Shown one piece after another: positions 1 to 11,655 of a stretch of DNA of 64,000 nucleotides. The notes beneath the pieces were generated by a model, which saw nothing but the letters and a program-made list of their open reading frames with translations, was not told the origin of the DNA and did no database searches. The stretch spans positions 186,001 through 250,000 of the forward strand of contig JAYKKR010000004.1 of NCBI GenBank assembly GCA_036971615.1, written 5' to 3'. Each line of letters begins with the position of its first letter. The first letter of the stretch is position 1. The stretch comes from Amyloporia xantha. Lineage: Eukaryota; Basidiomycota; Agaricomycetes; Polyporales; Adustoporiaceae. The position numbers and the translations under genes were made by a program.

Positions 1-1307
1 CAACACTGACGTGATCTGACGATGGATCTTCAACTTATCAACACGACGCTCCCTCTCATCTTCGCTGGTCTCCACTAAAGCATCATCACTATCAGGATGC
101 GGCGTACTGCTGGCGATGAGCTCAGACAGGAACAATGTATCTTATAACATGGACTTACGCTGCACGTTGCTTCTTCTTGGGTGACGCACTACATGTCAAT
201 GAGTCGGTAAAGCTTCTACATATATACATGACTTGACTTACTTGTCACTCTCCTCCTCGTCGCTCGAGACACTGAGTTGACTTTAGCAGATGCAAACATA
301 ACAGGACAAGAACTCACAATTTCAACCGCTTGCGAGGTGTCTTGGAGATGCCACGTCGAGATTTGCTACAACCTGCATGAGTGATAGCTGACACAAACAA
401 ATAAGATACACGTACGAGGGAGAAGGTGTCTTGGGAGTCGGCGGCGGTGTCAGAGTTTCCTTTTTTCTAAGCAATCATATCAGCGTAGCCACACATGATT
501 CAACACATGAATATACTCACTTTTTCTTAGGCGTCTCAGTAAGTTCAGGTTCCTCAATGACAGCAGCCTCATCGCTATAAGCATGTTAGAAATAAAACCG
601 AGAAAAGCACTTCAACACATACCTTTCAAGATTGCTTGGGTCTCGATCAGAGCTGGCAAATGGATCAGATCAACATCAAAACAATATCAAGAGGACAGTG
701 AAATGACACACGATGGATTGCCAGCATCGTCTTCAGATGCCATGTCTACATCCTCCTCAACCCTATGCAAAATCAGTGATTGTGATGTGAACAACAAGAT
801 AATAATTACTTTTGACTTGCACGCCCTTTCGCAGCAAGCACTTGACTAGAATGCGCTATAAGCATACATATCAAAGCGGCAAAACCAAACATACCTTGTG
901 CCAAACACATCGCTATTGCAATACCATTATCAGCACAAAATAAGGACAATAGATTTCAACATGCATACTCATCGTCCTTTTTGATCCTATGTAACATATA
1001 ATGAGAAACAAGATAACAACAATCCAAGTCCTTCTTACCTTTTGATACGGTCAGATGTGTATTCCCTGTGACGTAGAGTATTAGAGCAAGCATACAATGC
1101 CAATAACAAATAGGATTACTTACTCGGCATCACTGTCAGATATACTCTCAGCTGAGATTGCTTTGCGACCACGACCACGACCACGACCTCTGAAACAAGA
1201 GACATGGTCAGGACATGGACCAGATGTTCAGATAGAACAGAGTCATACCGGCCAGGCGTCCCGCGGTTTGAGGTTCCACGGCCACGAGCTCGAGCGCGTG
1301 GTGCCAT
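1..1307 (-). CDS. RG-rich micro-exon protein, N-terminal part (runs off left edge)
   Basis: No family is recognised. Read on the minus strand from the ATG at 1307, the protein opens MAPRARARGRGTSNRGTPGR, continues through a GRGRGRGRK stretch, then acidic/serine segments (ISAESISDSDAE, VEEDVDMASEDDAGN), then TETPKKK and TLTPPPTPKTPSPS. About ten exons of only 18-65 nt can be chained in frame using GT...AG introns of about 50 nt (for example donors at about 1247, 1126 and 1053). That consistent chaining is the main evidence that it is a gene. Arginine-glycine repeats, lysine patches and proline-directed Ser/Thr sites suggest an intrinsically disordered nuclear or nucleic-acid-binding protein; this is inference. 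It is divergent from the gene at 1916. The C-terminus lies outside the window. Confidence 0.6.
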
Positions 1308-1915
1308 CTGGTAGAGGAAGAATGATAGAGAGCGGATGGACGTCTCTGGAGAAGATGGGCTTGCGACGGGGTGGCTTTTATCTGGGTTTGACTCGGAAGA
1401 GATAGGAATCCAGACACCGGAGAGTTACGGTGGAAAGGCACTGGGGTCATGTACGTTCATGTGCTGGACCAATGATATCTTTCTACGTGACAAACCTTTC
1501 TTTGGGGTGAGATGTAAGAGGATCGGCGGTCACAAGTCCGATGCCCGATGCATAGATCTCAGTTCTATCGTATGGTGGATCTACGATCCAGGTGAATTCT
1601 CATCAGAATGTCTCGAGCTGTATCACCGAGCATACCCACTTTCCCTTGACCTCCCACATCGCATTCATCTCCATTAGATGAATGAGATGGGTCTGTAGAA
1701 TGAGACAATTTAGATGCAGGTAGTGTCGAGGATGTATCAGTACTAGACATGCATGTTTTGTCCAATTGCATCTGTTGCGAGTGCATGGCAATATTACCAT
1801 AACCGGGGTAGATCGGAAACACCATCTGCGCTCAGCCACAGTCATCTAGATGTGAGCAAGACATCTGACCTGCTTTCAACGCCCACCTAGTCGACTTGTC
1901 TGTTCCACCTGCAAG
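1308..1915. other. Intergenic region between two divergent genes
   Basis: No coding exon could be supported here. Short open frames exist on both strands but carry no recognisable motif and have no consistent splice sites. It presumably holds the 5' regions of the genes starting at 1307 (minus) and 1916 (plus). Confidence 0.4.
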
Positions 1916-3115
1916 ATGGCACTTGCAATTCTGTATGACGACAAGGACAAGTATCGTAAGTCTATGTGATGCTCTGTGAGCTTCAGCCTTATACTTACAA
2001 CAAAACAGAACAGATGCTGAGCGAGGTTCTTGTCACACGCGAAAAGGATTTTGGTTGTGCACATCTGGAACACTTTGCAGCCGTACGTCATCTCAATGTA
2101 ACTGTACCTTCTGCTCACTGTCGTTTAGCCTGATGTTGCATTCCAAATGCTCGATCCTTTTCCATCTGAGTTGCCTGTGGGCAAGAGACGTCAAAAATGT
2201 GAGCTGGTATGGCGTGGTGAGGGATTGAGCACAAGTGCACCGGAGGAAGCGGTGTTGTCGCTGCTGGGATATGTATATGAGAAGAACCTGCCTCCTATCC
2301 TTAATGGTAGCCAGTGCGTCAGTATGGACTTTGTTCTTAATCGACAACTGACCTATCTCATAGACTTCCACGACACTTGGGAACGCGGAGCAGTCCATCA
2401 CCCTGACAGGCCTGGGTCTGGACTGTTTTGAGCGGTATGTGCGAGGTGTCTTGGCTATCCACGGCGTCTTGGCTAGTCATCTTGCTGGACACGCATTGGG
2501 CCCTTGGAAGCCGACTCACCTCAACGGTGATCTGGTTCTCAAATTCTCTAGCCGATACTTTGCTCATCCCCGAGAGGCAAAGGGACGCATCTCTCAGCCT
2601 TTGGGTAAAGATGTGGACCCTTCTGGAGTGATGGCCAAGCGTATTACGACTGAAGTACATCTGGAGGAGAACCAAGTGGAGTACTATCAGTGTGTCAGCC
2701 GCGAGTAAGTGGTCATTCAGTCTAAGACGTGCTGTTGCTCACCAAACGGAAAGTCCTTTGAAGATGAAGTGTCTCAAGCCGTCCAACATACATGTGGGCA
2801 ATCTGGTTGAGATACAGGTTGTTTTTGGCACCGTTCCCACCTTTGACGGCAGCCATCTGTTCTTATGCAAACTGAAGTCAGTATGCGTCATGGACCGCAC
2901 GGTGCAAGAGGTAAGCACACACCAAAGTTGGATGATTCAGGGTTTGATGAATTTGCCAGGTCGTGCAACAGCAGCGTATAGACAAGCTTCTGAAGTGTGA
3001 GCTTTCCCCAGTGAAGCAGATCAAGCGACGAGTGGGATACAGAGTAGATGATAGCAGTGAAGATGAAGATGGGTCGCATTCTCTGAAGCGCATGCACTTG
3101 TCAGAAGATGTCTGA
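1916..3115 (+). CDS. Unrecognised fungal protein, about 300 aa, multi-exon
   Basis: The ATG at 1916 gives MALAILYDDKDKY, then exons join in frame across short introns. Donors are at about 1956, 2079, 2318, 2705 and 2911. The last exon ends SLKRMHLSEDV with stop TGA at 3113-3115. The body contains a hydrophobic segment (SITLTGLGLDCFERYVRGV), GHALGPWKPTHLNGDLVLKF, and a C-terminal half with alternating beta-like residues (VEIQVVFGTVPTFDGSHLF). The tail is acidic then basic. I do not recognise a domain. All splice sites are canonical and the frame stays open throughout, so the gene looks intact. It is convergent with the long dioxygenase-like gene ending at 3333 and divergent from the RG-rich gene. 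Genes of this shape recur in repeat-rich parts of Agaricomycete genomes, but no function is claimed. Confidence 0.6.
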
Positions 3116-3332
3116 GGATCGGCAATATGACTGAACCGATTATAAAACTCTATTCGATAATAGATGGTTGTTGCTCGCTAATGAGAGACGAATCAAACAA
3201 GAATAGCTATACGTACCTTCAGTTTGAGAAAAGCCCACTTGCTGGACACCCAGAGGGGCTACAAGAAATAGCAATCGATTGAATACGCAATTTGAAAGAT
3301 ACAAATGATGAAGTTTCATTAAAGTCATTCAA

Positions 3333-6300
3333 TCACTGTTTCCCTGCGCCCCTCTTCCCCTTCCCCTTCCCGTTTCTTTTTCCTTTTTCCTTCCCTCTCC
3401 CCTTTCCCTTCCCTTTTCCCTTCCCATAAATCCTATAGAACTTACAGAGCAGATGCTCCATCATAATGGGATCAAAAACAATCTGAGCGCGAAGATGAAA
3501 GGAAATATTACGCTCAAGATACTGGAAGACGTCCACAAATGCCTTGGAGACCACCTCCTCATCCTTGCAATCAACAGGAACCAACTGCATAAACTCCAGC
3601 GCGTGCAACGCACCCTTTCCAATGATGAGAACTTGCTGACCCATCTCCACAGCAGAAGGCGCTGTGACCTTGCCTGCATAGACAAGATCACAAGTGAGCA
3701 ATGTAGCGATCAACTCACCCATCTGCTGCGCACGCTGCTTGATAAACTTATAGCAAGTTTTGAATGGAAGAGGGCCTCCTTCATGCTTGCCCAACAAAAG
3801 CTTCCACTGGTTCTCCAGTGAAAAGTAGGAGCTAGCCAACCGGGGTTGCGTCCAGACATGCAAGCACCATATGCAGAGAGATTGCAGAGATAAGTGTCGT
3901 CCTTGCCCTCTGCCCACTGCTTCCACATGTGAAGACTGGTCCAGTAGTTGGGCCCCTCCAGCACAGACTGCGTGCCAAAGGTGATACCGCGCCAGATACA
4001 AGCACTGGCAAAACCACCAGGTTGGTCGATGTGGTCAGGATGGAAGGGTCCAGATGCATCCAAAACACGAAGTCGAGAAGGGGCATGCTCACGAAAGGGA
4101 AGCTTCTTGTCAGCGTCGCGATAGACCTGCTCAACAAGCTTGCTACAGTCAGCAGGGAGTTGGTTTGGAAAGGGAACAAGGGGCAGAAGTTCTTCAACGA
4201 AGTGAAGAATGTCCTTGTAGGAGTTAGGTGCGAACAAATATGGATCAAGATGGGGAATGTGCTCAGTTGGAGGTGATGCGATGGTAGAGAGACGATGAGA
4301 AAGAAGGATGCACTCATGAGTGACAGAAGAGATATCAGTGAGCAACTTCCTCTCTGGCGAGTTGTCATCTGCCAGAGCGCTGTTCAAAAGAACATTGTAG
4401 AAGTCTTCAAGATGAGAAAGATGGAGCGAGGAATGTCTGAGCTTAGTCTGCAAGACAGTTTGTTTCAGATGTAAGGCAGCAAGCCAAACACCGTCGACGA
4501 GCAAGACATCTTGAGAACGAGTAGTGGAGATGAGGAATTGGACAAAGTAGGCACCAAGGCGAGAAGTGTTGGTGGAATATCCAAGCCAGAAGCGAAGGAC
4601 TTCATTGAGAATCTGACAAACACGATCGGTGATAGCGGTGGGAGTCTGAAAGATACCGCGACAGTGGAATTTGTAAGACTCCACCTTGGCAGACAACGCA
4701 GGAAGATAAGTGTGAGGAAGAAGAGAGACCCAGTAGTCGTTGTCGCGAGACCGAGCCAAGACAGCATCATAGATGTCCATAGAGAGTCTCTCCAGCCAGG
4801 TTGACGTACTTCTGATCTGCACATTCAACACCAAGTCCATCACACAGCGACAGTGATCCATACAGTCTTTGTCCAGCCACATCCAAGCATAGCTGTTGGC
4901 TAGCAGAGCCTGCTGACGAAGCAAACGCATCTCCAGACCTTGGATCTTTGACTTTATCTCCACAAAGTCAAAGTCGCCTTCCATACCAGCAACTGTAGAG
5001 GCCATGTCAGGAGAGAGACGCTCCTTACTAGTGTAGCCTTTCAGGAAGCAATAAAGACGGGTGTGGAAAGCTTGCTCATGCTGGAGAAACTGAGGAGTTG
5101 ACAGCATGGACTGGTGGATCTGAGTCAAGTTGTCCAACGTCTTCTGAAGATTGTCACATGAGAAGCACTCAAAGACGTCAGCAATATCTAGAGAATAATT
5201 TATAAGACACTGATGCTATGAAGATAGCAAAGATGCATACCATGTGACAACACTTCAGACTTAGAATTTCCTCCATCTGTGCTCGCGTTCTCCTCTTCTT
5301 CAAACTCCTGTTCTATATAGAAATTAGAATGTAAAGGAACTGTGACATTCTGCAAGACGTACCACTCATAAACTCCTCAAAAGCATCAAAAGTATTACCC
5401 GACTGCGCGTCCATGGGCAAGCCTTCTTCTGCATTATCCGAAATGCCTCCAACTAACACATACATCAATTTGTGCATATCTATCTATCTACTTAGACATA
5501 CCAGCTTTCAGGCGCTTGCTAGAGCGTGTAGCAGAGCCAGATGCCTGCTGCTGCATCTGCTCAAACAGTGCTTGAGAGCGCAACCTCATGGCAGAGGCAA
5601 TATTATCCAAGCTAGTATCTGTGCAACAAGTTAGACAAGTCAAAAAGAAATAAAGAGGATGCTTACTAGCTCTCAATATGGAAGGCAAATTTGCTTCTTC
5701 TTCTTCTTCTTCTTCCTCAGCTTCTTCATGCTGACGCTTCTGACCCCTCTGTTTCTCAGAGTTGTTGCCTGGAAATTGTGAAACCATGTTAGAATAAATT
5801 ATGTATAGTGGCAGAAACACTTACGTCTGTAGGTACGAGAGGCTGGAATTAAATAAAATGAGTCAGAAATAAAAACAAAAGGCAAAGAAAAAAAATGCAA
5901 AGACAACTTACAACGAATACGACCACGCACACGCTGAACATCGTCCACATCCTCCTCTGCCTCCCCAATACTCTCCATATACTTCTTGAATGGCTGATAG
6001 GAGTTGCCAAGAACCACATGAGGAATTGCACCACCACGATGAAGACGCATCTTCTTCCAGAGCTTACCCTGAGCAGCACGCTTCTCTTTCTCTGAAGGCG
6101 GCATGCTCCAGGCAGAAGGATGAATAACTTCACCTTGCTCGTTCTTGAACGTAATACAGTTCATGAAGGCATCAGTGTCGACGGTAGGCTGATAGCAAGC
6201 AGGAATTTGATCAAGGCGAGAGGACAAAGCAAGATGAAAACCTCTGGCAACAGCGTCCAAAAGACCCTGTGCATTGGTCATAGCCATGCCATCAGTGAGA

Positions 6301-8328
6301 ATATTGCCATGATTGACAATAGGAACATTGGGATGAGAAACACTAGAAGAAAAGATAAGTCGAAGCTTAAGGAAAAAATAAAATCAAGAAGATAGAGTAC
6401 ACACCCATGAAGACTGAGATGAGGAGGAATCTCCTCCAATTCTCCATTCTCACCACTGCAAAAACCAACATGCGCCAGCCCCTCCAGAGTGCTGTCGTTA
6501 GGATAGTTGATGAGAGTAAAGCGGTAGGAAGTGTTATTGGGTGTGGTGTTGGTGAGCGCAACAGGCGGAGTTCCACCATGAGGATACAGTCCATTGAAAC
6601 AGACAGACATAACCTCTTGTGGATCCTCTGGATCATACAGATAGGGCATGGAGATGAACACACCAAAGGCAGGAAAGATGAAGACACCAGGATCAACATT
6701 CTTGTCCAGTTGAGAGAAGACAGTCATGCAAGACATGGCAACCCAACTGTCATAGCTATCCACATGGATACCAGCAAAAGGGCCCAGTTCTGCCTTGAAC
6801 AAAGCACCTAGAAAAGAAATTGTCAGAAAAAGTGAAAAAAGCGCAATAAATAGAGGCAAAAATGCGAAGGGGAGGAGAGAAATTGGATGGAAAGATGGAG
6901 GGAGCACCCCAGTGGGTGTGGGAATTTATTTGAAAAGAATAGAGGGCAAGAAGAATAAATAAAGAGCAGAAAGAGGAAATAAAATCGAAATAATAGGGAA
7001 AAAGCGAAATAAATAAAGGGAAATATGGGAAGGGGAGATCAGGAATTGGATTTAAATATAGAAGAAGCACCCCCAGTGGGTGTGGGAATTTATTTGAAAA
7101 GAATAGAGGGCAAGAAGAATAAATAAAGAGCAGAAAGAGGAAATAAAATCGAAATAATAGGGAAAAAGCGAAATAAATAAAGGGAAATATGGGAAGGGGA
7201 GATCAGGAATTGGATGTAAATATAGAAGAAGCACCCCCAGTGGGTGTGGGAATTTATTTGAAAAGAATAGAGGGCAAGAAGAATAAATAAAGAGCAGAAA
7301 GAAGCAAACATATGCAATAGATATTAAAGAAATTCAGATAATCAACTACTTACCTAGCGCCTGGGCCTGTTGCTTGGTTTTGGTGGAAGCAATGTTCAGC
7401 TGAACATTGGTGAAGGCGTAATTGCCCTCAAAGCCAATTGGAAACTTAGCAGTGAGCTCAGCTTGAGCTTTGAGCAAATTGACCAAGTCAGAGTCTCCGC
7501 GCTCCAGAGCATTGATGGCGATGCGAGATCCAACCTGATAAATCAGTTAGTGTCTGTACTAATACTGGACATGATTACTTGCCTCCACCAGCTCCTTCCG
7601 CAACTTGCCATGCTCAGTCAAACTTTCCTCGTAAACTTTGGAAAGTCTTCCTGGAGCGATAAGCTTTCTCACGCGTTCATAAGACTGGGCCAAATTATAG
7701 GCACGAGTATCACGTCCAACAGATTCAGAAGAGGAACTTCTCTCCCACCAGACCCCACCCTGATACTCATCCTCCGAACCGCACTGCTGTGCCTTTGTTC
7801 TGGTACACTCGTCCTCAGGACCAATGAGTTGAGAGCGAATAGCTAACAACTTGGCAACAAGGTCGGAGGGAAGAAGACTAAATAACATGTGAGATGGGAG
7901 AGAGAAAAAGAAAAGATATAAGTAACACACCGCTGAGGAACCATGTAGAGAAGGAGGATATCTTCGGATCCATCCGAAGGGCTTCCAATCTTCCTTCCAA
8001 TCAAGCGATCGTAAGGTTTCAGATGTAAGAAACCTTGGGCGCGTAAGCGCTCAGATCACATGGAAAGACGTCATCACTCACCCATAGTCCTGAGCTCATT
8101 CGCATTTGCACTGTGCACTTCAAGACTACTTGCCTGACTTTGCATTCTCTCCATCCCTTCCTCGGTTGAATCTATCATCACCAGATAGGCCTTTCCTCTA
8201 GGATCATCAGGACCCAACGGATGACCAACAACCTCCCTAATCTCCACCATCGATGTAGGACGCTCAGGGATGTCCAGGGTAACACCTAGCAGCTTTTGGA
8301 GCTGCTCAGGGCTTGGAGATCGGGACAT
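3333..8328 (-). CDS. Large multi-exon protein with 2OG-Fe(II) dioxygenase signature
   Basis: The start codon at 8328 gives MSRSPSPEQLQKLLGVTLD. Exons can be chained to a glycine-lysine-rich C-terminus with stop at 3333. In the middle, one exon (about 6807-6400) contains GIHVDSYDSW (HxD), then LYPHGGTPP (second His), then YRFTLINYP (Arg). This order and spacing fit the double-stranded beta-helix of 2-oxoglutarate/Fe(II) dioxygenases, in which the two His and the Asp hold iron and the Arg holds 2-oxoglutarate. Downstream come an acidic EEEEEEEE stretch and a long helical C-terminal region (about 5170-3700) of unknown role. The substrate is unknown; a TET/JBP-like or prolyl-hydroxylase-like role is inference. 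One intron (about 7353-6808) is about ten times the usual size because of a minisatellite. The frame breaks near 3842-3845, where a GGGG run (plus strand) is one base short of the frame that carries the conserved-looking continuation. Confidence 0.6.
6904..7305. repeat. 164-bp minisatellite inside an intron
   Basis: Units begin at GCACCCCAGTGGGTGTGGG-type sequence at 6904, 7067 and 7231, giving periods of 163-164 bp and about 2.4 copies. The units are A/G-rich on the plus strand and almost identical to each other. The array sits in the intron between the dioxygenase HxD exon and the preceding exon, and it keeps open frames on the minus strand that are not real genes. Confidence 0.9.
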
Positions 8329-8890
8329 GGCTAGGTATATGGCAAAGAAAAAGTCAGTTGGGTCTCAATAAGCTAGGGAGAAAAGACCTGCTCACTGTCT
8401 GTGTTCGAAAACCAGGTCTGGATGTAGCAGGGTCTTCTAATGGGCTTAAAGGCTGTTCAACAGGCTTAGGTGAGTTTATAACAACATATAAAGCATAATA
8501 GAATGTGAATACTCACATTTATGCTGTAAAATTGGATGGATGGCACGAGGGAGGCAAGCGAGGAGGAGCGCGCGCGCGGATGTGGCAAAAGGCAAGAGGA
8601 AAAATCTGCTAAGTCCGCGTAGGGCGATCCGCTGCAGTGCGTCGCCCTACGCGCCCTAGACGCCCGCCGGAAAGTGCCGGAAAGCGTTTTTGCGCGACCT
8701 ACAGAAGGGTCAAATGTTAATTATATCGCACCAAATTTTGCACGGGCATTCTAATCATGCATTAGAATGCCCCTGAAAATTTGGGGTGATTTGAGGCCAT
8801 ATTCCCAACGTTATTAATGGAATACGGACTTTCGCAAACGAGCGCCCTTTAGGCGCCCGTCGAGCGCGCGCCGTTCTCGCGCGGTTTCCT
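8329..8890. repeat. Dispersed repeat with palindromic core (copy 1)
   Basis: The part from about 8571 to 8890 resembles the two tandem units at 21.4-22.8 kb. They share the order of a GTAGGGCGATCC...CGCCCTACGCG hairpin, CCGGAAAGTGCCGGAAA, a TTTGAGGCCAT block, and GCGCCCTTTAGGCGCCC followed by GCGCGC. Copies differ at many positions, so this is an old family. No coding sequence is evident. The first 240 bases, upstream of the dioxygenase gene, show nothing clear. Confidence 0.6.
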
Positions 8891-9300
8891 GGTGCTCAGT
8901 GTGCCTCCTCCTCCTCCTCCATGTCCTCCTGCTCCTCGAGCTCCTCCTCCTCCTGCTGCTTCCACAACAACAAGGCTGTGAGCCTTCTACAAGACCACTG
9001 GAGTGTGCAGTAGAAGTAGCAGAAGGGTTACAGGCAGAGGCAAGGGAGCAGGTAAGTATCTTCTCCTCCTTTTCTGACTGACTTTTCTTTCAAGCACAGA
9101 GCCCTGCGTGCACCGCTGCACTGCTCCCCGCCAACGCCGCGCCACTCCCTGTCGACAGCAAACACGCCGCGCCGCTCCTCAGCGCAAACACCCCGCCGCA
9201 CTGCACACGCCGCGCCGCGCCGTTCCCCGCTGCTGCAGAAGACAAACGCCGCGCCGTCGAACGCGCCTCGACCGCGCTGCCCTGAACATGCCACGCCGCC
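8891..9300. other. GC-rich low-complexity tract
   Basis: It contains CTC/CTG-rich simple sequence (8906-8966) followed by CGCCGCGCC-rich sequence leading into the hairpin repeat array. Open frames exist on both strands because stop codons are rare in this composition; none is supported as a gene. Confidence 0.5.
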
Positions 9301-10040
9301 CCGGTGCCCGCTGGTCAGCCGGCGCTGCCAGCGCCGCCCCATGCCCGCTGTCCAAGCGGACAGCGGGCGCGCTTGCGCTCCACCCCGCCCCTCGAGTTCG
9401 TTGCCCACGGCAACGAATTCGGGGGGCTTCGCTACCAGCGCCGCTCGACGCCCGCTGTCCAAGCGGACAGCGGGCGCGCTTGCGTTCCACCCCGCCCCCC
9501 GAACGCGTTGCCAAGAGCAACGCGTTTGGGGAGCTCTCTTCGCTCCCCGCGGGTGGTGCTGCCAGCGCCGCCCCATGCCCGCTGTCCAAGCGGACAGCGG
9601 GCGCGCTTGCGTTCCACCCCGCCCCCCGAATGCGTTGCCAAGAGCAACGCGTTTGGGGAGCTCTCTTAGCTCCCCGCGGGAGGTGCTGCCAGCGCCGCCC
9701 CATGCCCGCTGTCCTCTTGGACAGCGGGCGCGCTTGTGCTCCACCCCGCCCCTCGAGCTCGTTGCCCACGGCAAGGAATTCGGGGGGCTTTCGTGGCCCT
9801 CTGCGGATGCCGCTACCAGCGCCGCTCGACGCCCGCTGTCCAAGCGGACAGCGGGCGCACTTGCTTTCCACCCCGCCCCTAGAGCTCGTTGCCCACGGCA
9901 ACGACGGGGGAGTTTCATGGCCCTCTGCGGACGCTGCTACTGGCGCCGCTCCACGCCCGCTGTCCTCTTGGCCAGTGGGCGCACTTGCTTGTATCCCCGC
10001 CCTCTGGAAGGTGTTGCCAAGAGCAATGTGTTTGGGGAGT
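9301..10040. repeat. Tandem array of about 124-127-bp units, each with strong hairpins
   Basis: Six hairpins with the stem GCCCGCTGTCC/GGACAGCGGGC start at 9343, 9450, 9577, 9704, 9831 and 9955. Spacings are 107, 127, 127, 127 and 124 bp. Loops alternate between AAGC and TCTT. Between them lie second hairpins of the type CGTTGCCCACGGCAACG (9399-9415) or CGTTGCCAAGAGCAACG. The sixth unit has mismatches in the stem. Long overlapping open frames on both strands (up to 401 codons) follow from the high GC content and the repeat structure. Confidence 0.9.
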
Positions 10041-10583
10041 ACTCTTCACTTCCTACGGGTGGTGCTGCCAGCGCCACGGGATGCCGCAGGCACCCAACCT
10101 CTGCCCTCCACGGGTATAGCTGACTTGTTCTATTACATCCTTCCCCCTCTTCCCGGAATGCGTTACCATTTACAAGGTATATACTATTATCATAGTCCAT
10201 TAATTAAGGTATTTTCACTCCGGTACCGCGATTGGGGCCAGTCGGAGTACCTTTGTCATAGCTTCCTTATCTGGATATCGGAAGAGAGGTTCGGTTCGGA
10301 GCTCTCCGTATAGACTTCCTTCTCGACAGTCATGAGCACCACCATCTACCGCTCTCTACGCCTCCATACCAGGACGAAGCAACACAAAAGTGAGCTTACA
10401 TTAAATTTATATCGATTCGGCAGCTTGCACTTTTGCATACGTCGGAGAACTTGGATCTTTTGCGACTAGTGATTAGATAATAGGTGCCGATACCCAATCT
10501 CAACACCTGTGGCGATGTCTATATTGATAAGAACAAGAAAATTCAGAGGCATGCGCTCTCTCCATATCGCGATATGATCAAGA
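10041..10583. other. Non-coding stretch between the hairpin array and the RPA14-like gene
   Basis: No gene is supported here. The sequence becomes AT-richer towards 10580 and includes the upstream region of the RPA14-like gene. Confidence 0.4.
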
Positions 10584-10590
10584 TATAAAA
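10584..10590 (+). promoter_or_regulatory. TATA-like box of the RPA14-like gene
   Basis: TATAAAA lies about 50 bp upstream of the ATG at 10640. A pyrimidine-rich leader follows, ending CTTCATCCATCATG, as in other fungal promoters. Confidence 0.5.
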
Positions 10591-10639
10591 TAGCCTTCAC
10601 CGCTTCATTCTCCACATCCACTCTCTTCCTTCATCCATC

Positions 10640-11189
10640 ATGAGCACTCTTTCTCCCTATCCCACGTATGACTGTACCCATGGTCGGGTCAATGGCCGGA
10701 TTCTTCAGGACAAGTTTGGTCAGTTTGACGGATACGTGACAAGGTTGTGGTGCCAGATCTTGGCTGTACGTCATGATCATATGATTGAAATCCACAAAAT
10801 GACTCACCTGTACCCAGGTCTATCCCACTGAGCATTATCTTGAGGTCAAGTCCTCCGACGAAGTGCAGATCAAAGTGGTCCTCGTGAACTTGGACACTGC
10901 CAAGCTCAACAAGGTATATTGTAACATCTGCGTGTTATATGTCAATGCTCACATACAACAGTTCAACGAGTTCAAGGTAAACACTTTTGTTGAGGTCATT
11001 GGCAAAGTCAGGACTCCCACCGAGCTCCATGCGGATTGTGCCCAGATCATCTAGTTTGGCGATGACTTTGGTGAGCTCACCTTGGACTCCATTGGTCTGC
11101 TGCTAACAATAAACACAGACATGAAGCTTGCCAATGACGTTATCGAGCTTTGGCATGATCCTCGCTTTGCTAAGATGGTCCAACAGTGA
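10640..11189 (+). pseudogene. RPA14 (replication protein A small subunit)-like gene with an in-frame stop
   Basis: Four exons join in frame: MSTLSPYPTY...GRVNGRILQDKFG, VYPTEHYLEVKSSDEVQIKV, FNEFKVNTFVEVIGKV, and DMKLANDVIELWHDPRFAKM with stop at 11187-11189. The total is about 125 residues, the usual size of the single OB-fold third subunit of RPA, which stabilises the RPA trimer on single-stranded DNA. The RVN start, the VEVIGKV strand and the final NDVIEL.HDPRF helix match that family as I know it. Introns are 45-55 nt. A TAG at 11052-11054 interrupts the frame just before FGDDF, about 20 residues before the end. It would remove the C-terminal helix that RPA subunits use to assemble. It could be a pseudogene copy, a sequence error, or a mis-assigned intron. 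Confidence 0.65.
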
Positions 11190-11354
11190 TAGTACAACGT
11201 AGTCGAGTCAATACGAGAGGTGATGTTCAGCAATGCACTGAGTTCGGTACACAGATAAGACACAACGGCAGCAACATAATCTAACAACTGCACGTGACTA
11301 ATCTATATAGGGTAACTGATAAGATATGGGGTGCACGTGATTAGCCTATATAGG
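11190..11354. other. Short direct repeats next to a dispersed repeat
   Basis: A segment of the form CACGTGA.TA..CTATATAGGGTAACTGATAAGATAT occurs twice (about 11292-11329 and 11333-11371), a partial tandem duplication at the edge of the dispersed repeat that follows. Confidence 0.6.
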
Positions 11355-11655
11355 GTAACTGATAAGATATAGGCTCGATCTTATCTCATCAGTGTTGGGG
11401 GTTGTTTGTACAAGTCGCGTCGTGCTGGCAGTTTTGTATTGAACTTTGTAATGGGTAACAAACTTTTGTATTGAGACTACAAGCCACCTTACAACAGCGT
11501 TAACAAAAGCCTGACCCTAACCCCAGGATCTTGGGCGCTTACAATACAAATTTTGTATTGAATTGGGTTCCCACGCTTAGGGCGCAAAAGTTGGTGTCGC
11601 GACTTTTGCTCACCAGAGAAACGCTTCCTTCGTACCTCAGGAATCGTAATTTGAC
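11355..11655 (+). repeat. Dispersed repeat, copy A (solo-LTR-like candidate)
   Basis: The sequence from GATAAGATAT through TGTTGGGGGTTGTTTG to CGTACCTCAGGAATC is present in inverted orientation at 15649-15748 plus 21068-21242, where the copia element has split it. The copies differ by scattered single bases. The TGTTGGGGG...ACCTCA limits would suit an LTR, but the similarity runs past both, so the true ends are uncertain. Confidence 0.75.

Noticed and set aside
6756..7317. Minus-strand open frames rich in Phe/Leu suggesting a membrane protein
   Set aside because: They coincide with the A/G-rich minisatellite in an intron and repeat with it.
9028..10313. Long overlapping open frames on both strands (up to 401 codons)
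   Set aside because: They lie in a GC-rich hairpin tandem array, are open in several frames at once, and encode only repeated Arg/Pro/Ala peptides.
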